NCBI RefSeq assembly: GCF_001429725.1
Contig: NZ_LMHV01000001.1
Coordinates: 416,001-480,000, forward strand
Direction: 5' to 3'
Source: Rhizobium sp. Root708
GTDB lineage: Bacteria; Pseudomonadota; Alphaproteobacteria; Rhizobiales; Rhizobiaceae
Length of the DNA stretch: 64,000 bases
Under the pieces are notes generated by a model that saw nothing but the letters and a program-made list of their open reading frames with translations, did no database searches and had not been told where the DNA came from. Shown here one piece after another: positions 1-9,654 of the stretch (position 1 is its first letter; every line of letters begins with the position of its first letter). Made by a program: the position numbers and the translations under genes.

Positions 1-1026
1 CTCGATCGCATAACCGTGCTGGAGCACCTCAACGTGTTCGAGCCCGGGAACCGTTCGTATGAACGCGTCCTGGATTTCGGCGGGGAGGGAGGTCGAGATG
101 CCGTTTGGATAGACAGTGTCGTCATCCAACCCTTCCGGCTCCAAGAAAATCTGGTGCCCATCGCGCTCGCCGAACTTGACCAGTTTATCTTCGATCGAGG
201 GGCAATAGCGAGGTCCAACGCCTTCAATCTGGCCGGAATACATTGCAGAGCGCTTCAAATTGTCGACGATGATGCGATGAGTCGCATCGGTGGTACGAGT
301 CACGCCGCATTCGATCTGCGTATTTGTAATTCGATCGGTCATGAAAGAGAACGGGACAGCGTCCACATCCGCGCCCTGACGCCCCACGGACGCCCAGTCG
401 ATCGTCTTGCCATTCAATCGCGCCGGCGTCCCGGTCTTGAGTCGACCAAGCCGCAGACCGAGACCGAGCAACGTCTGCGACAAGCCCAAACTTGGCTCTT
501 CGCCCACGCGACCCGCAGGGATCTTCTTGTCCCCGATATGGATCAAGCCGCGGAGGAAAGTGCCTGTCGTCAGGACGACGGCTCCACAGGAGAGCCTCCG
601 GCTATCTTTCATAACAACAGCGGCGACGCGTTCATCGCGTATATCGACGTCGTGGGCGTCACCCTCGACAATCGTCAGATTTGGTATCGATTCGATCGCC
701 GCCAACATCGCCAAACGATAGAGCTTGCGATCCGCCTGCGTCCGAGGGCCGCGAACTGCAGGTCCCTTCTTCCGATTAAGCATACGGAACTGGATGCCAC
801 CGAGATCGGCAACGCGGCCCATCAAGCCGTCGAGTGCATCCACTTCGCGAACGAGATGCCCTTTACCCAGGCCGCCGATTGCCGGGTTACACGACATCAC
901 CCCGATCGTATCTTTTCGGTGAGTGACGAGAGCTGTCCTCGCGCCCAGGCGTGCAGAAGCGGCCGCAGCTTCGCAGCCAGCATGTCCGCCACCGATGACG
1001 ATGACATCGAACTGGGACGTGGTCAT
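1..1026 (-). CDS. mnmG: tRNA uridine-5-carboxymethylaminomethyl modification enzyme MnmG (GidA), N-terminal part
   Basis: MnmG works with MnmE to place the carboxymethylaminomethyl group on wobble uridine-34 of certain tRNAs, using FAD and folate. The window edge cuts the gene; 342 N-terminal residues are visible of a family length near 620. Seen: an N-terminal FAD-binding Rossmann motif ([12 protein letters not shown], residues 10-21), the block [20 protein letters not shown], and the family signature [11 protein letters not shown] with the catalytic Cys near residue 275. The start ATG reads [10 protein letters not shown]. The gene lies 108 bases downstream of mnmE on the same strand, so both subunits may be co-transcribed. 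In rhizobia gidB, parA and parB usually follow mnmG; they would lie left of this window (inference). Confidence 0.96.
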   Translation of the reverse strand, partial: MTTSQFDVIVIGGGHAGCEAAAASARLGARTALVTHRKDTIGVMSCNPAIGGLGKGHLVREVDALDGLMGRVADLGGIQFRMLNRKKGPAVRGPRTQADRKLYRLAMLAAIESIPNLTIVEGDAHDVDIRDERVAAVVMKDSRRLSCGAVVLTTGTFLRGLIHIGDKKIPAGRVGEEPSLGLSQTLLGLGLRLGRLKTGTPARLNGKTIDWASVGRQGADVDAVPFSFMTDRITNTQIECGVTRTTDATHRIIVDNLKRSAMYSGQIEGVGPRYCPSIEDKLVKFGERDGHQIFLEPEGLDDDTVYPNGISTSLPAEIQDAFIRTVPGLEHVEVLQHGYAIE

Positions 1027-1079
1027 TCTAGAACTCCTGAGATGACCCCGGTCATGAGGGATGTGCTCTCGCGAGTCAA

Positions 1080-1099
1080 GACGTTTCACGTGAAACGTC
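1080..1099. promoter_or_regulatory. parS-type ParB binding site 1 (perfect palindrome)
   Basis: The 20-base sequence GACGTTTCACGTGAAACGTC is a perfect palindrome whose 14-base core GTTTCACGTGAAAC equals the widely conserved chromosomal parS core recognised by ParB (Spo0J). It sits between mnmE and mnmG, about 4.5 kb from the proposed oriC. This is the expected place for the centromere of an alphaproteobacterial chromosome. ParB binding itself is inferred. Confidence 0.88.
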
Positions 1100-1121
1100 G
1101 GATTTTAAACACGGCGCTATG

Positions 1122-1137
1122 TGTTTCACGTGAATCA
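1122..1137. promoter_or_regulatory. parS-type ParB binding site 2 (one mismatch)
   Basis: TGTTTCACGTGAATCA matches the 16-base parS consensus TGTTTCACGTGAAACA at 15 positions; the single change is in the right arm. It overlaps the stop codon of mnmE and lies 22 bases from site 1, so the two could seed one ParB complex. Confidence 0.8.
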
Positions 1138-2448
1138 TTTGCCGATGCAGAACTCACCGAAGATTACGTCCAAAAGGTTCTCGACATCGACACGACCGGT
1201 GACGCGGCCAAGTGCATCCGAAGCCACTCTCAGATCCTCGGCCCGCAGGTCCAGTGGCCTTTCGGAATCCAATAGCGCCGCTCTTACTGCCCTTAAACAT
1301 TCCGTAAGCGAATCTTTATGTCGTCGGCGATTCGGAATCGCCAGCGATTGAACGCGCACCTTGGATTCAAGCGCGGTCGTCATCAGCTGTATCAGCTCCG
1401 ACAGACCTTCGCCGGTCTCAACAGAGATCACTACGTCGTACGTTCCATGGCTTGAGGGTTGAAGATCCCCCTTTGTCCCGATACGCAGCGCGCCGGCGGG
1501 GCCATCGTGGACCCGCGCAACAGCCGAGCTATCCTCAAGATAGAGCACAAGATCAGCCTTTGCGATCTCTTGACGGGCGCGCCTTATGCCCTCGCGTTCA
1601 ACCACCTCTTCAGTATCCCGCAGGCCAGCGGTGTCCGAGAGTCGGACAAGGTATCCATCGATATTCAGGTCTGTACTCAGGACGTCGCGTGTCGTGCCGG
1701 CTATGTCAGTAACGATTGCCACGTCGCGGCGGACGAGAGCATTCATCAGGCTCGACTTGCCGGCGTTCGGTTCCCCCGCAATCACCACCTTGAATCCGTC
1801 GCGAATGATCTCACCCGCCTCCGCGTCGCGCAGATGTTGATCAAGTTCAGTCGACAGCAGTTCCATGTCGTCCCATACCTGATCGGAAACCGATCCTGGG
1901 ACATCGTCCTCGTCCGCGAAATCGAGCTCCGCCTCGATCAACGCGCGTCCACGGGTAAGACGATTGGCCCAAGCGCCATAGAGCGCAGACAATCCGCCAC
2001 TGCTATGCTCGACTGCCAGCCGACGCTGCATTTCCGTCTCGGCCGAAATAAGATCCGCCAGCCCCTCAACCTCAACCAAGTCCATTCGGCCGTTAGCGAA
2101 GGCCCGCCGTGAAAACTCCCCAGCCAACGCCTGGCGCGTCTTCGGAAATGTACTCAGCTCCCGGCACAGCGCGTCGACGACTGCGCGGCCGCCATGGAGG
2201 TGGAATTCAACGACATCCTCACCGGTAAACGAGGCCGGGCCGGGAAAGAGCAATACGAGGCCGGAATCAATTGCAAGATCATTACGAGTCCGAATCGTCC
2301 GCAGCGTCGCTTGCCGCGGGGTAGGCAGGAGGCCCGCAAGTCCTATCGTCAATTCTCGAACGGTCGGACCACTTACCCGCACGACCGCAACGCCTGCCGG
2401 CACGGAGCCGCTGGTCAGCGCATAGATTGTATCGTTGAATTCAGCCAT
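1135..2448 (-). CDS. mnmE: tRNA modification GTPase MnmE (TrmE)
   Basis: MnmE is the GTPase and folate-binding partner of MnmG in wobble-uridine modification; the complex acts in the cytosol. The 437 residues show the folate-binding N-terminal domain (about 1-118), a helical domain, and an inserted G domain with GEPNAGKS (225-232), DIAGTTRD and DTAGLRD. The C-terminus is CIGK, whose Cys is needed for modification in the family. The start [15 protein letters not shown] is the usual MnmE start, with an AGG stretch about 8 bases upstream. It follows rho, from which an intrinsic terminator separates it, and leads into mnmG. Confidence 0.97.
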   Translation of the reverse strand: MAEFNDTIYALTSGSVPAGVAVVRVSGPTVRELTIGLAGLLPTPRQATLRTIRTRNDLAIDSGLVLLFPGPASFTGEDVVEFHLHGGRAVVDALCRELSTFPKTRQALAGEFSRRAFANGRMDLVEVEGLADLISAETEMQRRLAVEHSSGGLSALYGAWANRLTRGRALIEAELDFADEDDVPGSVSDQVWDDMELLSTELDQHLRDAEAGEIIRDGFKVVIAGEPNAGKSSLMNALVRRDVAIVTDIAGTTRDVLSTDLNIDGYLVRLSDTAGLRDTEEVVEREGIRRARQEIAKADLVLYLEDSSAVARVHDGPAGALRIGTKGDLQPSSHGTYDVVISVETGEGLSELIQLMTTALESKVRVQSLAIPNRRRHKDSLTECLRAVRAALLDSERPLDLRAEDLRVASDALGRVTGRVDVENLLDVIFGEFCIGK

Positions 2449-2505
2449 CGGTGCACCTGTTCGGTTCGATACCGAATCAATCCGGCGCCAACAAGTATGG
2501 CGCTG

Positions 2506-2540
2506 TAAAAATAGAAAAGCCGACCACTAGCGTGATCGGC
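2506..2540 (-). terminator. Intrinsic terminator downstream of rho
   Basis: Read on the minus strand, GCCGATCAC and GTGGTCGGC form a 9-bp stem (one G-U pair) with loop GCTA, followed by TTTTCTATTTTT. It lies between the rho stop codon and the mnmE start, so it should end or attenuate rho transcripts before mnmE. Confidence 0.85.
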
Positions 2541-2564
2541 CTTACCTACGGAATCCGGCTAATG

Positions 2565-3830
2565 TTAGGTATTCATCGACTCGAAGAAATCGCCGTTGTT
2601 CTTCGTCTGCTTTAATTTGTCGATCAGGAACTCGATCGCATCGGTCGTTCCCATCGGCGCGAGGATGCGTCGCAGCACGAAGATTTTCTGGAGATCCTGC
2701 CGCGGAACCAGCAAGTCCTCTTTACGCGTGCCAGACTTGAGAATATCCATCGCCGGGAAGATGCGCTTGTCGGCGACCTTACGATCGAGCACGACTTCCG
2801 AGTTACCGGTACCCTTGAACTCTTCGAAAATCACTTCGTCCATTCGGCTGCCGGTGTCGATCAGCGCCGTTGCGATGATCGTCAACGAACCGCCTTCTTC
2901 GATGTTACGCGCGGCGCCGAAGAAGCGCTTGGGACGCTGCAGAGCGTTCGCATCGACACCACCGGTCAAGACCTTACCGGAGGAGGGGATAACAGTGTTA
3001 TAAGCACGGCCGAGACGGGTGATGGAATCCAGCAGGATGACAACGTCGCGGCCGTGTTCCACGAGACGCTTCGCCTTTTCGATCACCATTTCGGCAACCT
3101 GGACGTGGCGAACTGCGGGCTCGTCGAACGTCGACGAAACAACTTCGCCACGAACTGACCGCTGCATGTCAGTCACTTCTTCGGGACGCTCATCGATCAG
3201 AAGCACGATCAGATAGCATTCCGGATGGTTTGCGGTGATCGAATGCGCGATATTCTGCAACAGCACCGTCTTACCGGTACGCGGCGGAGCTACGATCAGT
3301 CCACGCTGACCTTTGCCCAACGGCGCAACCAGATCGATGACGCGCGGCGAGAGATCCTTCGTCGTCGGAACTTCGAGCTCCATCTTGAAGCGTTCGTTCG
3401 GATAGAGCGGCGTCAGGTTGTCGAAGTGAACCTTGTGACGGATCTTTTCAGGATCGTCGAAGTTGATCGTATTGACCTTCAGCAGCGCGAAATAACGCTC
3501 GCCTTCCTTCGGACCCCGGATCGGACCTTCGACGGTATCGCCTGTCTTCAACGAGAAGCGGCGGATTTGCGATGGTGAGATGTAGATGTCGTCAGGGCCA
3601 GGCAGGTAGTTCGCATTGGCCGACCGCAGGAATCCGAAACCATCCTGGAGCACTTCAACGACGCCTTCGCCGATGATTTCCACATCCTGGCTCGCCAGAA
3701 CCTTGAGTATCGCAAACATCAATTCCTGCTTGCGCATCGTGCTCGCGTTTTCGACTTCAAGTGATTCGGCGAACGCCAACAAATCTGTCGGGGATTTACT
3801 CTTAAGTTCCTGAAGCTTCATTTCAGCCAT
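2565..3830 (-). CDS. rho: Transcription termination factor Rho
   Basis: Rho is a hexameric RNA-dependent ATPase/helicase that ends transcription at rut sites. The 421 residues, the usual length, show the Rho N-terminal helical domain (about 1-45) and an OSB-fold RNA-binding domain (about 50-120, with DGFGFLRS). The ATPase core carries the Walker A region [12 protein letters not shown], the Walker B region [16 protein letters not shown], and the Q/R-loop segments. The start [14 protein letters not shown] is typical of alphaproteobacterial Rho. It lies 185 bases downstream of hemJ. Confidence 0.98.
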   Translation of the reverse strand: MAEMKLQELKSKSPTDLLAFAESLEVENASTMRKQELMFAILKVLASQDVEIIGEGVVEVLQDGFGFLRSANANYLPGPDDIYISPSQIRRFSLKTGDTVEGPIRGPKEGERYFALLKVNTINFDDPEKIRHKVHFDNLTPLYPNERFKMELEVPTTKDLSPRVIDLVAPLGKGQRGLIVAPPRTGKTVLLQNIAHSITANHPECYLIVLLIDERPEEVTDMQRSVRGEVVSSTFDEPAVRHVQVAEMVIEKAKRLVEHGRDVVILLDSITRLGRAYNTVIPSSGKVLTGGVDANALQRPKRFFGAARNIEEGGSLTIIATALIDTGSRMDEVIFEEFKGTGNSEVVLDRKVADKRIFPAMDILKSGTRKEDLLVPRQDLQKIFVLRRILAPMGTTDAIEFLIDKLKQTKNNGDFFESMNT

Positions 3831-4015
3831 GAAGTGACCAATACTCTATATTTTCAAGGGAGAAGGCGATGTTGAAGGCAGTAATCGGCCCTGCGATAAA
3901 GCTCGCAGGCGATTGAACTTTACATACACGCCACAAGGATGAGGTGACGGGAAAATAGCTGCTAAGGTGCCCCGCCGCAAGGGGGCGGCTTAAAATGAAA
4001 TAAATTTAACCCGGT

Positions 4016-4552
4016 TCAGAACGGCTTCACGACGACAAGGATAACGATCGCGATCATGAGGAGCGTCGGCGCTTCGTTCATGAACCGCCAGTACCGGGCC
4101 GAATGACGGTTCTCGTCGCGGGCAAAGGCCTTCACCGCACGGCTGAAGACGACGTGCACGACCGTCATGAGAACGACAAGACCGATCTTTGCATGCAGCC
4201 AACCGCCCTGAAAATCGTAAACGGACCAGGCGAGGTAAAGGCCAAGAATCCAGCTGATCATCATCGCCGGATTCATAATCACTTTCAGAAGCCTCTGTTC
4301 CATGACCTTGAATGTCTCCGACTGCACCGAGCCCGGCTCCGCGTCGGTGTGGTAGATGAAAAGCCGTGGCATGTAAAACAGCCCGGCCATCCAGGAGATC
4401 ACTGCGATAATGTGAAGCGCCTTGATCCAGAGATAGAGGGTATCCGGGTTCCAGGCGAATAGTCCGACGGCAAGCAGGAGGAAAAAGAGAATGGCAAAAT
4501 GGGCGCGCCTGCGTGCGTAGGTACCCGGCCTCTCATCGGTCTGGCGCTCCAT
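4016..4552 (-). CDS. hemJ: Protoporphyrinogen IX oxidase HemJ
   Basis: HemJ oxidises protoporphyrinogen IX to protoporphyrin IX in the inner membrane, the penultimate step of haem synthesis. The 178-residue protein has about four membrane helices and the HemJ (UPF0093) hallmark ALHIIAVISWMAGLFYMPRL with its conserved His, followed by a second conserved block around RLLKVIMNPAMM. The ATG overlaps the hemE stop codon by one base (TGATG), so hemE and hemJ are translationally coupled and act in one pathway. No haem-synthesis gene follows before rho. Confidence 0.93.
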   Translation of the reverse strand: MERQTDERPGTYARRRAHFAILFFLLLAVGLFAWNPDTLYLWIKALHIIAVISWMAGLFYMPRLFIYHTDAEPGSVQSETFKVMEQRLLKVIMNPAMMISWILGLYLAWSVYDFQGGWLHAKIGLVVLMTVVHVVFSRAVKAFARDENRHSARYWRFMNEAPTLLMIAIVILVVVKPF

Positions 4553-5589
4553 CAGAGACCCTTTCCGCCCCGCACCCGCTCGACGAGCAGCCGGACGTTC
4601 TCGGGATCCGCCTGTGGCGTAATTCCATGCCCGAGATTGAAGATCAGCGGGCCGTTACCCAGACGCTGAAGAATGCGATCAATCCCTTCGGTCAGAGAAG
4701 AGCCGCCAGCGACAACGCGCATTGGGTCGAGGTTTCCCTGTACCGGTCCATCCTTCTGCAGCTCAGCGGCGAAACCAAGCGGGACAGACCAATCGAGCCC
4801 GATCGCGTCCGCATTCGTCGCCTGCCGGTAGTTCTTCAGGAGATAACCAGCCCCCTTCGCAAACGCGATGACACGCGCCTGTGGTCGCCGCGACTTGATC
4901 GAGGCGATCATGCGGGCAACCGGACGGACAGCGAATGCCTCGAACTCATGCTCGCCGAGGACGCCAGCCCAGGAATCGAAAATCTGCACGGCGTCGGCGC
5001 CGGCATCGATCTGCGCAACCAGATAGTCGGCCGAGATATCGGCAAGCACCATCAGCAACTTTTCGAACGCTTTCGGATTCCGATAGGCGAAGAGCCGGGC
5101 AGGCGCCTGATCGGGTGTGCCATGTCCAGCGATCATATAGGTCGCCACGGTCCACGGAGCTCCGCAGAAGCCGAGCAAGGTCGTCTCGCCCGGCAGCTCT
5201 TCCCTCAGTCGACGAACCGTTTCCAGAACCGGCTTCAGATAGTCGATCACATTGGTTGGATCGAGTGCGTCAATCCCGTCGACATCGATCGGATCCATCT
5301 CGGGACCATGTCCTTCGGTGAACCGCACATTTCGCTTCATTGCATCGGGAATGACGAGGATGTCTGAGAACAGGATCGCTGCATCGAAGCCATACCGACG
5401 AATAGGCTGAAGCGTCACTTCGACTGCATAGTCAGGCGAATAACAGAGATCCAGGAAGCTTCCTGCCTGTGCGCGCGTCTGACGGTATTCGGGAAGGTAT
5501 CGCCCAGCCTGACGCATTAGCCAGATCGGAGGCGGAGCCAGAGTCTCTCCCTCTAGAACCCGCATTATTCTCCGCTGCATCTCGCTCAA
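4552..5589 (-). CDS. hemE: Uroporphyrinogen decarboxylase HemE
   Basis: HemE converts uroporphyrinogen III to coproporphyrinogen III by four decarboxylations. At 345 residues it has the family length and shows the N-terminal signature [17 protein letters not shown], the catalytic Asp region [23 protein letters not shown], and the C-terminal [16 protein letters not shown]. Its promoter must lie inside the adjoining oriC gap. In Caulobacter the hemE promoter sits within the chromosomal origin, and this layout is the same. Confidence 0.98.
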   Translation of the reverse strand: MSEMQRRIMRVLEGETLAPPPIWLMRQAGRYLPEYRQTRAQAGSFLDLCYSPDYAVEVTLQPIRRYGFDAAILFSDILVIPDAMKRNVRFTEGHGPEMDPIDVDGIDALDPTNVIDYLKPVLETVRRLREELPGETTLLGFCGAPWTVATYMIAGHGTPDQAPARLFAYRNPKAFEKLLMVLADISADYLVAQIDAGADAVQIFDSWAGVLGEHEFEAFAVRPVARMIASIKSRRPQARVIAFAKGAGYLLKNYRQATNADAIGLDWSVPLGFAAELQKDGPVQGNLDPMRVVAGGSSLTEGIDRILQRLGNGPLIFNLGHGITPQADPENVRLLVERVRGGKGL

Positions 5590-5990
5590 GCGCTTCTTCC
5601 CTATAAAAATACAAAGATATTTAAAAGGTTTCTATTTCTTAGAGTCGGTGACTATCAAGGATTAAAATCCATCCACGGCCGATACGAATTGTCACGCATC
5701 GATGGATTTCGACGATGATCGAATCCTGGTATCGCTAGGATATCGGGGAGCGATCTGGAATATCTCATAGTTACAGAGAGATAGGATCAAGTGCACTGCC
5801 GCCGTCTTTGTGGAAAAGCTGTGCATAGAATCCAACATCTGCTCTTCTTCCACAGCATCCACAGCCTGCCGAAAACGCGCTGTCGGAAATTCGAAATGTG
5901 GAAAAGTAGGCATGTTTTCCCTTGCCTTACCGACCCGCCGGCCCTTACCTCTCAGTCATCCAGTCTTATCAACAGGTAGCGGAAAATATC
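5590..5990. other. oriC: Putative chromosomal replication origin (oriC)
   Basis: This 401-base gene-free gap separates leftward hemE from rightward ppsR, the same neighbours as the Caulobacter and several rhizobial origins. Seen: an AT-rich tract at 5601-5640; the DnaA-box-like word TGTGGAAAA at 5809-5817 and 5897-5905; TTATCAACA (one mismatch to TTATCCACA) at 5966-5974; weaker boxes at 5846-5854 and 5855-5863; and GANTC sites at 5642, 5721 and 5828, with two more at 6033 and 6047 just inside ppsR. No convincing reading frame crosses it. Origin function is inferred from synteny plus these sites. Confidence 0.85.
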
Positions 5991-6812
5991 GTGGAGAACA
6001 GGCCGAACTTCTTCCATCTCCATCTGATTTCTGACTCAACCGGAGAGACTCTGATATCCGCCGGCCGGGCTGCTTCTGCTCAATTCAAGTCGGCGCAACC
6101 CGTCGAACATGTTTATCCGCTGATCCGTAACCGAAAGCAGTTGCTGACGGTGCTGCAGGCTATCGACAAGGAGCCTGGTATCGTTCTCTACACGATCGTC
6201 GATCGCGAGCTGGCGACATTGGTCGATGAGCGATGTGTCGAAATGGGTGTCGCATCGGTGAATGTGCTCGAGCCTGTCATCAATGCCTTCCAGATCTATC
6301 TTGGCGCCCCGTCGCGCCGGCGGGTCGGCGCACAGCATGTGATGAACGCCGGATACTTCGCGCGCATCGAAGCGTTGAACTTCACGATGGATCACGATGA
6401 TGGACAGATGCCGGATGATTATAATGAGGCGGATGTCGTCATAATTGGCATCAGTCGCACATCGAAGACGCCGACCAGCATTTATCTGGCGAACCGGGGG
6501 ATCAAGACGGCGAACATCCCGATCGTCAGTGGTGTGCCATTGCCTGAGAGTTTGCTGGCCGCGTCGAGACCTTTGATTGTCTGTCTTATCGCGACGACCG
6601 ACCGCATTTCTCAGGTCCGGGAAAATCGCGTGCTTGGTGCGACCTCCGGATTTGATCGGGGCGACTATACCGACCGCGCTGCGATCTCCGAGGAGCTGAA
6701 ATATGCGCGCTCCATTTGTGCAAGACACAATTGGCCGATGATCGATGTGACCAGGCGATCGATCGAAGAGACGGCCGCCGCAATCGTTGCCCTCCGGCCA
6801 AAGCTACGCTAA
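5991..6812 (+). CDS. ppsR: Pyruvate, phosphate dikinase regulatory protein (kinase/pyrophosphorylase, DUF299)
   Basis: Members of this family phosphorylate pyruvate phosphate dikinase (or PEP synthase) on Thr with ADP and remove the phosphate with inorganic phosphate. They thereby switch the PEP/pyruvate node. The 273 residues show the N-terminal [13 protein letters not shown] block, the P-loop-like GISRTSKT (153-160), and the C-terminal [13 protein letters not shown] chose GTG at 5991 ([14 protein letters not shown]), which matches the family N-terminus. A longer in-frame start at 5922 would run through oriC boxes. A 29-base gap separates it from maf. Confidence 0.93.
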   Translation: MENRPNFFHLHLISDSTGETLISAGRAASAQFKSAQPVEHVYPLIRNRKQLLTVLQAIDKEPGIVLYTIVDRELATLVDERCVEMGVASVNVLEPVINAFQIYLGAPSRRRVGAQHVMNAGYFARIEALNFTMDHDDGQMPDDYNEADVVIIGISRTSKTPTSIYLANRGIKTANIPIVSGVPLPESLLAASRPLIVCLIATTDRISQVRENRVLGATSGFDRGDYTDRAAISEELKYARSICARHNWPMIDVTRRSIEETAAAIVALRPKLR

Positions 6813-6841
6813 GCGCAAAGCAAAATCTGTATCGAGGTTCC

Positions 6842-7441
6842 ATGACGTCTGAGCTCATTCTCGCATCCTCCAGTCCCTTCCGTCGCATGCTCATGCAGAA
6901 TGCCGGTTTGACCTTCGATGCCCATGCTGCGGATATCGACGAGCGGGCGATCGGACAGCCGCTGGAAGAAGGCGGTGCCACGCCTGATGAGGTGGCACTG
7001 GAACTCGCCAAGGCGAAGGCAAAAGAGGTCAGCGATCGCTTCCCGACAGCTCTCGTGATCGGCTCCGACCAGACAATGTCCCTCGGAAAGCAAACATTTC
7101 ACAAGCCGATGGATATGGCGGCTGCCGCCGATCATCTCACTTCCTTGTCGGGAAAAACCCACCGCCTCAATAGCGCCATCGCGCTTGCCTATGCGGGCGA
7201 AGTCGTATGGGAACACATCTCGACTGCTGACCTTACAATGCGTCCGCTGACTTCGGACTTTATTACAAGACATCTCGAGCGTGTCGGTGCGAAGGCTCTT
7301 ACGAGTGTCGGCGCCTATCAACTAGAGGGGGAGGGGCTGCAGCTTTTCTCCCGCGTGGACGGCGATTACTTCACGATTGTCGGCCTGCCGATGTTACCGC
7401 TTTTGGAAGAATTGAGATCTCGTGGTGCTATTGATGGATGA
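6842..7441 (+). CDS. maf: Maf-family nucleoside triphosphate pyrophosphatase
   Basis: Maf proteins hydrolyse non-canonical or canonical nucleoside triphosphates to monophosphates and pyrophosphate; some are linked to septum control. The 199-residue protein has the family length. It shows the N-terminal [10 protein letters not shown], the catalytic Asp region [10 protein letters not shown] (Asp near 76), and GAYQLEGEG near the C-terminus. The start [10 protein letters not shown] was chosen because the signature begins at residue 5. The stop overlaps the aroE start by 8 bases, suggesting coupling. Confidence 0.93.
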   Translation: MTSELILASSSPFRRMLMQNAGLTFDAHAADIDERAIGQPLEEGGATPDEVALELAKAKAKEVSDRFPTALVIGSDQTMSLGKQTFHKPMDMAAAADHLTSLSGKTHRLNSAIALAYAGEVVWEHISTADLTMRPLTSDFITRHLERVGAKALTSVGAYQLEGEGLQLFSRVDGDYFTIVGLPMLPLLEELRSRGAIDG

Positions 7442-8291
7442 TTCACGTGAAACAGTCGGCCCTCAGGCCTTCGTGGCGGGCTTTCCCGTCAATCATTCGC
7501 GATCACCTCTCATCCACGGTTACTGGCTGAATACCCTCAAACTGCCGGGAAACTATCGCGCACGTGAAATCGCGCCCGCTGACTTTGGGCAGTTCGTCCA
7601 ATCACTGAAAGCCGGCGAGGAGCCTTACGTCGGCGGCAACGTGACAATTCCTCACAAGGAAATCGCTTTCCAGCTTGCGGATGATCCGGACGACCTTTCG
7701 CAAGAACTCGGCGCGGCAAATACACTTTGGCTCGAAGACGGCAGGTTGAAGGCGACAAACACCGACGGACGGGGCTTCACCGCTAACCTCGATGAGCGCC
7801 ATCCCGGCTGGGATAACGCAGAGGTCGCCATTGTATTCGGCGCCGGCGGCGCCAGCCGCGCCATCATTCAGGCGGTTCGTGATCGTGGCTTCAAGGAAAT
7901 CCGCGTCGTCAATCGAACGGTCGACCGTGCCAGGGAACTAGCGGATCGCTTCGGCTCGACGGTAACGGCCCATCCGGTGCAGGCGCTGCGAGAAATCATG
8001 ACCGGCGCCGGTCTCTTCATCAACACTACGTCGCTTGGAATGGATGGGGACGAAGCGCCACATATTGATTTCTCTCCATTGCGAGACGGCGCCGTCGTGA
8101 CCGACATCGTCTATGTGCCTCTCAAGACGCCCTTCCTGCTTCAGGCGCAGAACCAGGGGTTTGCCATTGTCGATGGACTAGGCATGCTCCTGCACCAGGC
8201 AGTTCCGGGTTTCGAGAAATGGTTCGGTCAACGGCCGGTCGTTGACGAGCATCTGCGCGACCTGATTATCGTGGACATGGAAAAGCATTGA
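7434..8291 (+). CDS. aroE: Shikimate dehydrogenase AroE
   Basis: AroE reduces 3-dehydroshikimate to shikimate with NADPH in aromatic amino acid synthesis. The 285 residues contain the substrate-binding [14 protein letters not shown], the catalytic Lys region [17 protein letters not shown], the NADP motif GAGGASRA, and the C-terminal [12 protein letters not shown] at 7434 ([10 protein letters not shown]) is preferred to GTG at 7422. The start overlaps maf by 8 bases. Codons 3-7 (DSRET) are written by a parS site, so this start region carries two functions. Confidence 0.95.
   Translation: MDDSRETVGPQAFVAGFPVNHSRSPLIHGYWLNTLKLPGNYRAREIAPADFGQFVQSLKAGEEPYVGGNVTIPHKEIAFQLADDPDDLSQELGAANTLWLEDGRLKATNTDGRGFTANLDERHPGWDNAEVAIVFGAGGASRAIIQAVRDRGFKEIRVVNRTVDRARELADRFGSTVTAHPVQALREIMTGAGLFINTTSLGMDGDEAPHIDFSPLRDGAVVTDIVYVPLKTPFLLQAQNQGFAIVDGLGMLLHQAVPGFEKWFGQRPVVDEHLRDLIIVDMEKH
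7439..7454. promoter_or_regulatory. parS-type ParB binding site 3, inside the aroE start region
   Basis: TGATTCACGTGAAACA differs from the 16-base parS consensus at one position. It lies within the first codons of aroE and overlaps the maf stop codon, about 1.5 kb right of oriC. Because it is read in frame as part of aroE, both peptide and DNA site are constrained. Confidence 0.8.
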
Positions 8292-8902
8292 TGCTGCGCG
8301 TTGGGCTGACCGGTTCCATCGGAATGGGAAAATCGACGATGGCGAAATTCTTCGCCGATGCCGGCGTGCCTGTGAATGATTCAGATGCGGTGGTCCACCA
8401 GCTTTACGCAGGCGAAGCCGCACCGTTGGTCGATGCCGTTTTTCCTGGAACGATGAAGAATGGCGCTATCGATCGACAGGAGCTGTCTCGCCAGCTGTCT
8501 TCACAGAGTGAAGGCTTCAAAAAGCTTGAGAGCATAATTCACCCGCTTGTTCGGAAACGGGAGCAGCAGTTTATCGAACAAGAACAGGCCAAAGGGCCCG
8601 AGATCGTCCTCCTCGATATTCCGCTTCTTTTTGAGACTGGCGCCGAGAAGAGAGTCGATGTCGTCGTTGTTGTTTCGTGTGATCCACAGATTCAGCGTCA
8701 GCGGGTGCTTGCGCGTCCGAACATGACAGAAGAAAAATTCAATATGATTCTGTCGCGGCAAACGCCGGACGCCATCAAACGAGAACGAGCCGATTACCTC
8801 ATCGATACGGGTGGCACCCTGGAAGCCTCGAAGCAAAGAGTTGCCGAGATTGTTGAGGATTTGAAGCGCCGGCTTCGCAGTGGAGAATTTCAGCATGCGT
8901 GA
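8291..8902 (+). CDS. coaE: Dephospho-CoA kinase CoaE
   Basis: CoaE phosphorylates dephospho-CoA, the last step of coenzyme A synthesis. The 203-residue protein has the P-loop GLTGSIGMGKST near its N-terminus, the DSDAVVHQLY substrate segment, and VLLDIPLLFETG, as expected for the family. The ATG at 8291 overlaps the aroE stop codon by one base (TGATG), so the genes are coupled. The aroE-coaE-dnaQ order is common next to alphaproteobacterial origins. Confidence 0.96.
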   Translation: MLRVGLTGSIGMGKSTMAKFFADAGVPVNDSDAVVHQLYAGEAAPLVDAVFPGTMKNGAIDRQELSRQLSSQSEGFKKLESIIHPLVRKREQQFIEQEQAKGPEIVLLDIPLLFETGAEKRVDVVVVVSCDPQIQRQRVLARPNMTEEKFNMILSRQTPDAIKRERADYLIDTGGTLEASKQRVAEIVEDLKRRLRSGEFQHA

Positions 8903-9608
8903 GATCATTTTCGATACGGAAACGACCGGTCTGGATAGTCGTATCGACCGCGTGATCGAAATTGGTGGAATCGAACTCCTCAACCACTTTCCGACCGGCA
9001 GGACGTTGCATCTCTATATAAACCCCGGCGATCAGAAGATTCATCCTGATGCGCTCGCGGTTCACGGGATCACGGACGAGTCCCTCAAGGACAAGCCCCC
9101 ATTTTCCGCAGTTGTCGATCAGATCCTGGAGTTCTTCGGAGATGGCCGCTGGATCGCACACAACGCGACCTTCGATATGGGCTTTATGAATGCTGAGCTT
9201 GCGCGTTTGGGATTGCCGCCAATTCTGCCGGAGCGCGTAACGGATACGCTTTCGCTCGCAAGGCGCAAAAACCCAATGGGCCCGAATTCGCTGGACGCTT
9301 TGTGCCGACGCTACGGCATCGACAACTCTCACCGCACAAAACACGGCGCACTTCTTGACTCCGAATTGCTGGCGGAAGTCTATATCGAGATGATCGGGGG
9401 TCGTCAGACCGCGCTCGGTCTCGGTATTGCACAGAGCAACGGCGCGGCATCGAATGATGGCGACCTGGCAGATATCGTGATCGAGGTCATCGATAGACCG
9501 AGGCTACTGGCCTCCCGCCTAAGTGAGGTGGAAGCCACGGCACACGATGCGTTGATCGCGAAGCTCGGAACCAAGGGTATTTGGGCAAAATACGATCGCC
9601 CAAACTAA
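8895..9608 (+). CDS. dnaQ: DNA polymerase III epsilon subunit DnaQ (3'-5' proofreading exonuclease)
   Basis: DnaQ is the proofreading exonuclease of the replicative polymerase core. The 237 residues show all DEDDh motifs: FDTETTG (Asp7, Glu9), HNATFDMGF, and HRTKHGALLDSELLAEV with the catalytic His and last Asp. I chose ATG at 8895 (MREIIFDTETTG); a GTG at 8880 would add five residues. It overlaps the coaE end by 8 bases and ends at a strong terminator. Confidence 0.96.
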   Translation: MREIIFDTETTGLDSRIDRVIEIGGIELLNHFPTGRTLHLYINPGDQKIHPDALAVHGITDESLKDKPPFSAVVDQILEFFGDGRWIAHNATFDMGFMNAELARLGLPPILPERVTDTLSLARRKNPMGPNSLDALCRRYGIDNSHRTKHGALLDSELLAEVYIEMIGGRQTALGLGIAQSNGAASNDGDLADIVIEVIDRPRLLASRLSEVEATAHDALIAKLGTKGIWAKYDRPN

Positions 9609-9634
9609 AAAGCCCGGGCTGACCCGGGCTTTCG
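9609..9634. terminator. Bidirectional terminator between dnaQ and secB
   Basis: AAAGCCCGGG and CCCGGGCTTT form a perfect 10-bp stem with loop CTGA. A-rich and T-rich flanks occur on either side, so it can serve both dnaQ (rightward) and secB (leftward). Confidence 0.88.
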
Positions 9635-9654
9635 ACTTAATCCTGCGGAAGATA

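Noticed and set aside
3966..3990. A GC-rich hairpin between hemJ and rho as a terminator
   Set aside because: The stem is only about 5 bp with a 7-base loop and there is no T run on the transcribed side.
5922..5990. An N-terminal extension of ppsR starting at 5922
   Set aside because: The extra 23 residues do not match the family and would code across DnaA-box-like sites; GTG at 5991 gives the standard N-terminus.
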